Origin: Longitalea arenae
GTDB lineage: Bacteria; Bacteroidota; Bacteroidia; Chitinophagales; Chitinophagaceae
Reading direction: 5' to 3'
Length of the DNA: 64,000 bases
Assembly: GCF_016924755.1 (NCBI RefSeq)
Contig: NZ_JAFFJX010000003.1
Span: 186,001 to 250,000, forward strand
Shown: positions 35,334 to 42,136 of the stretch, piece after piece
Layout of the letters: the number at the start of each line of letters is the position of its first letter
Numbering within the stretch: position 1 is the stretch's first letter
Translations under genes and position numbers: made by a program
Notes under the pieces: generated by a model
What the model saw: the letters and a program-made list of their open reading frames with translations, nothing else
Told to the model about the DNA's origin: nothing
Databases searched by the model: none

Positions 35334-35448
35334 TGTGACGGAGTTGCCTTCATGATGTGACGGTCTTCGGAAATGGGTGTGATGTTTGGTAAGCTTCCCT
35401 GGGGAAGCTCTACTTTTTATGTGACGGCATTCGAAAATGGGTGTGACG
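35334..35448 (+). promoter_or_regulatory. Helically phased TGTGACG box array upstream of the LytTR gene
   Basis: TGTGACG or TGTGATG occurs at 35334, 35356, 35378, 35420 and 35442, with spacings of 22, 22, 42 and 22 bp. The boxes therefore fall on one DNA face every two helical turns. Part of the array is a direct duplication offset by 64 bp (TGTGACGGnnTTCGrAAATG at 35356 and 35420), and GATGTTTGGTAA recurs at 35381 and 35466. LytTR-family regulators such as AgrA bind 9-bp direct repeats spaced about 21 bp, so these are candidate autoregulatory sites. The last box lies about 130 bp before the LytTR start. Confidence 0.65.
35392..35418 (+). terminator. Terminator-like hairpin inside the box array
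   Basis: AGCTTCCC-TG-GGGAAGCT (35392-35409) is a perfect 8-bp stem, followed by a T-rich run ending TTTTT at 35418 on the plus strand. It sits where one box is missing from the array. It may stop read-through towards the LytTR gene, or be an operator-like palindrome. Confidence 0.45.
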
Positions 35449-35578
35449 AACAGTCGAAAACAGGGGATGTTTGGTAATATTTGTTCTTAATGTTAATGGC
35501 GTATAGTTAACGCATACCTCTCAATAAAAGCTTTTATTTTTTAAATTGTCAGCCATTAACCTATAACCTCTTTCAACT

Positions 35579-35899
35579 ATGCTGAAGCCCTTTTTTGTAT
35601 GGCAGAATAAAATATTGAAAAATATCAACCCGGCAGAGGTCATGTGCCTCCTTACGGAAGGGAATTATACCAAAATAATTCTTTCAAATAAATCTTACTT
35701 TATGGTGCGTTCCAGTTTATCCAGCGCCTTAAAAAAACTTCCTACGGATATTTTTATTAAAACACACCGCTCGATCGCCGCCTCCATTTATTTTATCGAC
35801 AATGTATCCAGGGATCATTTAACGGTCGGCGGCGAGCCTATTCCCATTGCGAGGCAATATTACAAGCGGGTGATCGATCAGCTGAACATTATTGAGTGA
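35579..35899 (+). CDS. Stand-alone LytTR DNA-binding protein
   Basis: A 106-residue protein that is essentially only a LytTR DNA-binding domain. It runs from the N-terminal beta strands through LLTEGNYTKIILSNKSYFMV and SSALKKLPTDIFIKTHRSIA to SRDHLTVGGEPIPIARQYY, the usual end. There is no receiver or membrane domain, so it is not a normal two-component regulator. It is preceded by phased TGTGACG boxes and followed, 6 bp after its stop, by the ~21-nt degenerate repeat array that fills the gap to the next gene. A dedicated pairing of this protein with either array is inference. Confidence 0.9.
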   Translation: MLKPFFVWQNKILKNINPAEVMCLLTEGNYTKIILSNKSYFMVRSSLSSALKKLPTDIFIKTHRSIAASIYFIDNVSRDHLTVGGEPIPIARQYYKRVIDQLNIIE

Positions 35900-35905
35900 G
35901 CCGAA

Positions 35906-36740
35906 TAAGCGGAATGCATTCGTTTAAATGCGTTGCCCTTGCATTAAAGGGAATGAACCTGGTACAATTGAGTAAAATTACCGGTACGATAATCACTGTT
36001 CACTCACTTATAACATTATTTTACCTGTTCATAAATCAAATATCGGGTTCAATGAGCTCGTTTTGCCCGTTTTTAATGTACAAACGGCGCCCAAAACCGT
36101 TTTTATTCCCTTAAAAACGGAAATGATCGCACCAAAAAGTGGATTGATCGTAACAAAAAGGACATATGCAGGCTTTTTAAACTTAATATTGTCAAAATCA
36201 AGTTTAGTATCGTCCATTAATAGCCTACGATCGACAGTAATAAGTTTACTGTTGGCAATAAACAAGTTACTACCAGTGATCAATAACGAAGTTTCAACAG
36301 TCAGCAGCATGGTATCGAAGGTCAACAGCTTACTATCGGCAATCTAAAGCTTATAGTTCCCGTAAAAGGATCAGGCAATGAGAAAACGTAATCATTTGCT
36401 GAGCCGTTTAAAGCTATGAGCAAGTGCGCATAAGCTATTATTGGCAACTAATTGCCTTGTTTTAAAAATAAATGGATCAGTTATGCAAAACAATTGATCA
36501 TAACCGGAAAAAGTACATCTTACTTCCCGGGAAAACAGGTTTCGCACCAGGGAAGGATAATCATTGCATGAAAAAAGGGATCTTTTGAACGAAAGAGCAT
36601 GACCATTTTCCGGCAAAAAGATCTATTCCCGACCAAATAAAAACGATCTCACAAGCAAAAGGGATCATTGCCGAAAAAAAAGAGCTATATCGGCGGAAGA
36701 AAGAACTATCTCCGAAAAAAAATAGTTACCACCGGAGTGG
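35906..36740. repeat. Degenerate ~21-nt tandem array, about 40 units
   Basis: The whole 835-bp space between the LytTR stop and the DUF4861 gene end can be cut into successive ~21-nt units. A CG-containing core (mostly ATCG, TCGG or CCG) falls at 36044, 36128, 36149, 36211, 36232, 36316, 36337, 36505, 36611, 36630, 36672, 36691, 36713 and 36733. The intervals are 84, 21, 62, 21, 84, 21, 168, 106, 19, 42, 19, 22 and 20, all within about 2 nt of multiples of 21. Units at 36242, 36326 and 36431 share TTACTGTTGGCAATAA-like sequence. A-rich segments close most units from 36490 on, giving phased A-tracts. No frame stays open throughout, but open stretches on both strands read as heptapeptide repeats. 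Confidence 0.75.
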
Positions 36741-36821
36741 CTACTGACCCATTTCTTTTTCTATAAACTGCTTAAACCCCTCCAGCGTCGTAAAACGGCT
36801 ATCACTTTTTTCCCAACCGGC
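36741..36821 (-). pseudogene. Orphaned C-terminal tail of the DUF4861 gene
   Basis: Directly after the TAG that ends the DUF4861 reading frame, the same frame continues AGWEKSDSRFTTLEGF, KQFIEKEMGQ and then a second TAG (complement of 36741-36743). The tail is of sensible amino-acid composition and resembles the usual end of DUF4861 proteins (an aromatic, GW, then a helical end). A TAT or TAC in place of the first TAG would give FYAGWEKSD. It therefore looks like the lost last 26 residues of the upstream gene. Confidence 0.65.
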
Positions 36822-37988
36822 CTAAAAACGAAATACCGCTGGTTTGTCATTTGCTATTTTCGCTTTTATGATAAAAGTATTCCGGATATCGGTATGGGCA
36901 TCAGGCGTAGTAGCCGTACCCGCCACCTGGTCAGCCGGCATTATAATAGCCATCCCGAGTTTGTCTTTATTCTCCGCCTGCCGGTCAAACGTATAAATCC
37001 CTTCAGCCTTACCACTGCTGATCTCATACACCTGTTTACTGTTCAGGTTAACGATGCCGGTTACGAGCTGAGCGCCTGCCGGTGCAGCTGTCACCCTCAC
37101 TTTGCTTTCATAGAAATATTGTCCACCCCAGATATGTATCTCCTCTGTCAGGGAAACAGGAGCCAGTCCTTCCCCCGGTTTCCAATTCTTATAATGTAAT
37201 CTGCAAATGGCGCGTACCGGTCCATCCGCTACTTTTTCATACACCACCTGCTCAATATTGGTTCCGCCTAAACGGACCAAAGTATCTTTTCCATTGGGTA
37301 ATGTAACCTGCAGGGCCAGCGAGCCTGCGCCCAGGGAGGGGCCAACTTTCAATACATCCATTCCCCACTCCGCCTGGTGATGATAGTTATGGGCCGTATC
37401 GAGCCCTACTTCATCGAGCACCATACGATCGGTGGTTTTGCCCCAGATATCTTTTCCATTACGCACGTCAAAATATAATCGAAAACCTACTTTATCATTT
37501 TCCCAGGCCGGCCCTTCCGTTAAGTAAGGCGGTAATGGCTGTTTTGAAAAATCGGTAGGGGCTGCATTCACCGGCATGGTATCTTTTTGCAGGGAAACCG
37601 GTCCGAAGCTATTATCAGCGTTTTTTTTCATATGCCGCACATGCGCCCGTACCACTGCTTTGATGGTTGGCGGCGCATCCACGATCACCGGATGCAGCAC
37701 AAACTTTTCATTCGGTTGAAAAGAATATAAAAATGCCGCTTCATCCCATTCATGATCCCCATCCAGGTCATCGAATTGTATGACAAGAGGAACTCCGGTG
37801 GGCTGTTTAATACTAATATACTTACCGGCCGGAATAGCACCGGTCTGCTTTTCCACGGCAGCTCTTTTCAGCACGATCAGCTGATCGGCCAGGGCAATAT
37901 TTTGATGATTTTTGTATGCCAATTCTTTCTGGGTCAGACAAGAGGCCAATGCTGCTAAGAAGGCCAAGGCGATATAATTATGTTTCAT
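36822..37988 (-). CDS. DUF4861 family protein, truncated by an in-frame amber codon
   Basis: A 388-residue secreted protein or lipoprotein; the N-terminus is hydrophobic with a Cys in LAALASCLTQ. The family core is visible in GVPLVIQFDDLDGDHEWDEAAFLYSF, with its Asp-rich DDLDGDH motif. DUF4861 proteins are frequent in polysaccharide utilisation loci for uronic-acid polysaccharides; their activity is not certain. The frame stops at TAG (36822-36824) after VFRF but resumes in frame for 26 more residues, so the full gene would span 36741-37988 (415 residues). It is the last gene of the locus, 7 bp after the hydrolase-like gene. Confidence 0.8.
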   Translation of the reverse strand: MKHNYIALAFLAALASCLTQKELAYKNHQNIALADQLIVLKRAAVEKQTGAIPAGKYISIKQPTGVPLVIQFDDLDGDHEWDEAAFLYSFQPNEKFVLHPVIVDAPPTIKAVVRAHVRHMKKNADNSFGPVSLQKDTMPVNAAPTDFSKQPLPPYLTEGPAWENDKVGFRLYFDVRNGKDIWGKTTDRMVLDEVGLDTAHNYHHQAEWGMDVLKVGPSLGAGSLALQVTLPNGKDTLVRLGGTNIEQVVYEKVADGPVRAICRLHYKNWKPGEGLAPVSLTEEIHIWGGQYFYESKVRVTAAPAGAQLVTGIVNLNSKQVYEISSGKAEGIYTFDRQAENKDKLGMAIIMPADQVAGTATTPDAHTDIRNTFIIKAKIANDKPAVFRF

Positions 37989-37995
37989 TTTTAAC

Positions 37996-39624
37996 CTATT
38001 CTACATAAAAACTTTGGGCTACCGGTTGGGCGGATTGAATTTTTGGTACCGCAGTGCGCCCATACTGCCAGGCAATAACCGTAATTCTAACCGGTAACCT
38101 GCTACGGGGCGGGGTCTCCGTTAACACCAGTGTGTTGTCTTTAATATACGCCGGACCTTCGCGCACAAAATAAAAGACCGGCAGTTTTTCGCTTGATCTT
38201 GCCTGTAACTGTACCGACTTCCTGCCTTTGCGAATCGTTATTGGCGGGAAGGATATGGTTTGCGGCCTGCCTGCTGCATTCCTGCCGGGGATATCCATTT
38301 TTGCCTGTTGCACGGCCGGTTTATACAGCGCATCCCCTGCATGTTCGACGGCGAACCAGCATTGATACCCGGAAGCCTGGTCAGGCAATCCTTTTTCAAG
38401 ATATAGCTGGAAAGTAGTATCATTTATTTTTCTGCAGGGTCCTGCGATGCGGTTAATAAGAATCTCTCCTTTTTGTGCATGGCCAATAGCGCTTCCTGCA
38501 GCAAGCCCGGTCCATTCGGCCGTACGGGGATGGGCAGCCGGCACTTTGTCGAGAAAGACCGGTTTTACTATAAACGTTATCCCATCTGCCTGGGGTTGAA
38601 ATTGCAGATCCACCTGCTGATGCGTATTCCTTTGTGGTACAACCTGGCCATTTTGCATAAAGCCTAATAACTGCGCTTTCTTATTTCGATGACGCGCCTG
38701 GTATTCCTGTGTTGCCTTTACCATCTCTTCATCAAAATACCAGAAAGCCTGTGCCAGATCGCCTTTGTATTTGTTAACAGGCGCCGGGGATGCAGCCGGC
38801 TTTTGATTATAGCGCCATTTCTCCATTAACCAACCTGTTTTAACAGGATCTACCGGCAATAGTATTGGTGCGCCCTGCGCAGGTTTTGTTTTGGGCAAGC
38901 GGTACAACGCCGCTTTTTTTATATACAATGCTATATATCGGATCTTCTTTTCAGTCGCGGCAAAATGGCCTTCGGCCGGACAAGCCAGCATACTTAAAGG
39001 CAGTAAGGGGTGCTCCTGCCTTTCTTTTAATCCTTCTGTAGACCAGCTATCGGCTGCTTCATATTCACCCATGGTTTCCAGGCAGGGAATAAAATCAATA
39101 TGCTGATCGCTACGCCAGATCTCGGGCGCAAAGACCGGATGGCGGAAATAAGGCCATTGCCCGCTTACCGAAATAGCACAGAGCGTTCGCTGCGGATCCC
39201 AGGCGGCAAAATAATAGGGCCAGCTGGCAGCAGCTGAATGGCCAATAGCTGCTACCGGCACATAGCTGAGTTCCTGATATCCTGTTTCCTGCGCCAGGTC
39301 TTTCATCATGCCGTTGAATATCTCACCTGCGCCCTCATTAAAGCGAAAAAAATGATCGAAGGAGGGCGATACCCAGATCACCGCGAAGGATAAGCGGCTC
39401 ATTTCCTGGCGGAAAATGGGGTGCTCTACGATGGATTGTTCTTCCATATTGTTCTGCGCCAATACCACTGCCCGCAGGTTTTTACAATGCGGCGGGATCC
39501 AACAGAAAGCCCGGGCGCCGGCACTGCGCGCATTCTTTACCGGTACCGACCATTGCCAGAGCTGTGCTGTCATAGAGCTGCCAATAAAGCATGCCATCAA
39601 TACCGCTACGATGTATCTACCCAT
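37996..39624 (-). CDS. Secreted alpha/beta-hydrolase-like protein
   Basis: A 542-residue protein with a signal peptide (GRYIVAVLMACFIGSSMTAQ). The N-terminal ~280 residues look like an alpha/beta hydrolase: a VVLAQNNMEEQ strand, then nucleophile elbow AIGHSAAASWPYYFAA, then CPAEGHFAATEK with a candidate catalytic His. The remaining ~260 residues are beta-rich and unassigned. Such secreted proteins in polysaccharide loci are often esterases, but no substrate can be named. The start was set at the ATG at 39624; the longer frame to 39747 runs into the repeat element. Confidence 0.72.
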   Translation of the reverse strand: MGRYIVAVLMACFIGSSMTAQLWQWSVPVKNARSAGARAFCWIPPHCKNLRAVVLAQNNMEEQSIVEHPIFRQEMSRLSFAVIWVSPSFDHFFRFNEGAGEIFNGMMKDLAQETGYQELSYVPVAAIGHSAAASWPYYFAAWDPQRTLCAISVSGQWPYFRHPVFAPEIWRSDQHIDFIPCLETMGEYEAADSWSTEGLKERQEHPLLPLSMLACPAEGHFAATEKKIRYIALYIKKAALYRLPKTKPAQGAPILLPVDPVKTGWLMEKWRYNQKPAASPAPVNKYKGDLAQAFWYFDEEMVKATQEYQARHRNKKAQLLGFMQNGQVVPQRNTHQQVDLQFQPQADGITFIVKPVFLDKVPAAHPRTAEWTGLAAGSAIGHAQKGEILINRIAGPCRKINDTTFQLYLEKGLPDQASGYQCWFAVEHAGDALYKPAVQQAKMDIPGRNAAGRPQTISFPPITIRKGRKSVQLQARSSEKLPVFYFVREGPAYIKDNTLVLTETPPRSRLPVRITVIAWQYGRTAVPKIQSAQPVAQSFYVE

Positions 39625-39642
39625 TAGTAACGAATCCTGAAT

Positions 39643-39776
39643 GTGATAATTTGATAATTCGATAATGTGATAATGAAATGCAAAATGCGCACTAAATCCG
39701 GGCGTTTCCTTATCATGACTTGTCCCGACTTCAGTCGGCATTATCACATTATCACATCATCACATTATCACATTAT
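39643..39776. repeat. Inverted TGTGATAAT / ATTATCACA repeat element, copy 2
   Basis: The left half (39643-39675) carries GTGATAATTTGATAATTCG-like words. The right half (39739-39776) carries CATTATCACATTATCACAT-like words in the opposite orientation. The centre holds CGGGCGTTTCCTTATCA, as in copy 1 (31327-31452), plus a perfect small hairpin CCGACT-TC-AGTCGG (39725-39738). The right end overlaps the stop codon of the sugar porter gene (39773-39775). It separates two genes on the same strand and could cause partial termination or protect the mRNA end. Confidence 0.85.
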
Positions 39777-41176
39777 TGTTTGACTAATTTCCTTTCAAGC
39801 TCCTCCAGCGACACCCCTTTCGTTTCGGGCACTTTGGTGAGGACCCATATTAATTGCAAGGCCATCATAAACGCAAAAAACGCAAAAATGGGCCAGGGAT
39901 TATCTTTGAAAATACCGTTCTGTTCATCTAAGAATACCGGCGTGATCAGGGTTATTATAGCCGCAAACACCCAGTGCACACTGGCGCCAAATGATTGTCC
40001 CATCGCCCTTGCTTTATTGGGAAAGATCTCTGCAATAAATACCCAGATCACAGCACCCTGACCAATAGCGTGCGCAGCAATGAACAGCAGCAGGAAAACC
40101 ATCAGCAAACCGGCGCTGGCCTGCGCATAAAAACACCAGGCTACCATGGCCAGACTAACAATATAACCGAGCGAACCAATGATGAGCAGGGTTTTTCTGC
40201 CCAATCTGTCGATGAGGTATAAACCGGCAAAGGTGAAGAGCAGATTAGTGCCACCGATGGCAATGGAATTGAAAAGGGATTCTTTGGCCGCAAGTCCGGC
40301 GCGGCCCAGGATCTCGGGAGCATAATACAGGATGAAATTGATACCCGACCACTGGTTGAAGAAAGCCACTAAAAATGCCAGCCAGATGATCGTTTTATAT
40401 TTTCCACTGAAGAAACGGTTATTGGCCTGCCCTGCATGGGCTTCGTGCTGCGCACTGTCGGCGATCAGTTTTATTTCCTCATCGATCTTGTTCATGCCCA
40501 GGCGTTCCATCACCTTTCTGGCAGCGTCCTGGTCTTTTTTAACGGAAACCAGCCACCGCGGGCTTTCAGGGATCCCAAACACCATTAAAGTATAGATCAG
40601 GGAAGGAATGGCCATAACGCCCAGCATCCAGCGCCAGTCATTGCTGCCTCCTACCCCCTGTAAAAAATAATTCGACAAAAAGGCGACCAGGATGCCAAAC
40701 ACAATATTGAATTGATACATGGCCACCAGCCGGCCTCTTGTTGAGGGCGTAGAAATTTCAGAAACATAGGTAGGCGCCGCTACAGAAGAGATGCCAATAC
40801 CCAGGCCGCCAATGAAACGGAAAAAAGAAAATACATAGGGATCATTGGCCAGGGCCGAACCGATGGCAGAGACGCTGAACAGGATACCGATCCATAACAA
40901 TACTTTTTTACGGCCATATTTCTGCGTGGGCAGTCCGCCGAAAATAGCGCCCACCACGGTCCCCCACAATGCCATCGACATAATGAAAAAACCATGGAAC
41001 AAAGGCGAAGTATGCCATAATTCTTTTATCGGCAAATTGGCGCCGGAGATCACTACGGTATCAAATCCGAATATAAAACCGGCCAGGGCTGCGATGAGTG
41101 AAATGCCAAACAGTCCGGCGCCGGAACCTGTTGCGCCATTTTGTGCAGTAGCCCTGGTATCGAATGAAACTTGCAT
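39773..41176 (-). CDS. Sugar porter family MFS transporter 1
   Basis: A 467-residue inner-membrane sugar transporter with twelve hydrophobic segments. Sugar-porter signatures are present: TQKYGRKKVLLWIG after TM2, GIPESPRWLVSVKKD before the central loop, LIDRLGRKTLLIIG, and PETKGVSLEELERKL at the C-terminus. It probably imports the monosaccharide released by the polysaccharide locus in symport with protons. It lies 32 bp after the ROK kinase gene, consistent with import followed by phosphorylation. Confidence 0.92.
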   Translation of the reverse strand: MQVSFDTRATAQNGATGSGAGLFGISLIAALAGFIFGFDTVVISGANLPIKELWHTSPLFHGFFIMSMALWGTVVGAIFGGLPTQKYGRKKVLLWIGILFSVSAIGSALANDPYVFSFFRFIGGLGIGISSVAAPTYVSEISTPSTRGRLVAMYQFNIVFGILVAFLSNYFLQGVGGSNDWRWMLGVMAIPSLIYTLMVFGIPESPRWLVSVKKDQDAARKVMERLGMNKIDEEIKLIADSAQHEAHAGQANNRFFSGKYKTIIWLAFLVAFFNQWSGINFILYYAPEILGRAGLAAKESLFNSIAIGGTNLLFTFAGLYLIDRLGRKTLLIIGSLGYIVSLAMVAWCFYAQASAGLLMVFLLLFIAAHAIGQGAVIWVFIAEIFPNKARAMGQSFGASVHWVFAAIITLITPVFLDEQNGIFKDNPWPIFAFFAFMMALQLIWVLTKVPETKGVSLEELERKLVKQ

Positions 41177-41208
41177 GGTGTTGGTTTTAATAATTTAGTT
41201 GGTGAGCA

Positions 41209-42111
41209 TTAGTAAGCAGTTGACACTATATTGTGCTGGTGATGCAGCGCCGCACCGATCATGGCAGCCTGCTCACCCAAGATCGCTTTTTTTAACACCG
41301 GCAAGGGACGATCAGCCGGTAATTGTTGCTGAACCTGGTGTATAAACAGCGGATACGCATTTGAGATATTTCCACCGATCAGGATGGCCTCCACATCATA
41401 GGTACACACGCAATACCGTAAGAATTCACCGAGGTTGGTCGCAAATTCATCAAAGATCCGGTTTGCTGTTTCGTTGCGGCCGTACATTTCGGCCAGCTCT
41501 TTTACGCCGTCGATCGCTGTACCGGTACGCTGTTGCCAGCTTTGCACAAACCAGCGGGTCGACAGGAACTCTTCGGCTATTCCGTACTTAAAAGGTAACA
41601 CATTTAATTGGGCATTGGTAATTTCTCCGGCAAGATATACACAGGAGCCTAGGCCGGTGCCCAGGGTCAGCGCCAATACGCGGGAATAGCCCTGCGCCGA
41701 CCCGCCCTGTACCTCCCCATCGAGAAAAGCATCGGCATCATTCCGGAAAAGGAAACGATCGACCGCACAGCCGGTTCTGGCCGCCAATGCTTCCCGGATA
41801 TTCATCCCATACAGGGCTTCATATTTATCGAATCCTTTGATAAGACAAATGCCATTCGTATAATCAAAGGGCCCGGGCATGGCAAAACCAATGGCCTTTG
41901 CTGCCGAAGGATACTGTTGCAGGCGGTCGTTGATGGTTCCGGCCCAAATACCCAGAATTTCATCAGCCGCTGCATGCCGGTTCACCGGCTGCCGCACGAC
42001 TGATCCGCTTACTATATTTTTATGAACAAGGTCTACAACCCCTGCCGAGATATGCGACCCGCCTATATCTATTCCCAGCGCCAGCGATGCCGACGCATTG
42101 CTATTATCCAT
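41209..42111 (-). CDS. ROK family sugar kinase
   Basis: A 300-residue cytoplasmic kinase. The phosphate motif is ALGIDIGGSHISAGVVD near residue 12, the sugar/catalytic region is FRNDADAFLDGEVQGG near 123, and ALTLGTGLGSCVYLAGE lies near 146. The usual ROK zinc-binding CxCGxxGC motif is not visible, so this is a zinc-free or divergent type. Likely it phosphorylates glucose, mannose, an amino sugar or a related hexose delivered by the adjacent transporter. Gap to the GH97 gene upstream is 25 bp. Confidence 0.87.
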   Translation of the reverse strand: MDNSNASASLALGIDIGGSHISAGVVDLVHKNIVSGSVVRQPVNRHAAADEILGIWAGTINDRLQQYPSAAKAIGFAMPGPFDYTNGICLIKGFDKYEALYGMNIREALAARTGCAVDRFLFRNDADAFLDGEVQGGSAQGYSRVLALTLGTGLGSCVYLAGEITNAQLNVLPFKYGIAEEFLSTRWFVQSWQQRTGTAIDGVKELAEMYGRNETANRIFDEFATNLGEFLRYCVCTYDVEAILIGGNISNAYPLFIHQVQQQLPADRPLPVLKKAILGEQAAMIGAALHHQHNIVSTAY

Positions 42112-42136
42112 TCAATGTATTTTTTATTCCAAACTG

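Noticed and set aside
35906-36740. The 21-nt array as a CRISPR array
   Set aside because: Unit length is too short and units are diverged throughout with no constant repeat; no cas genes are present.
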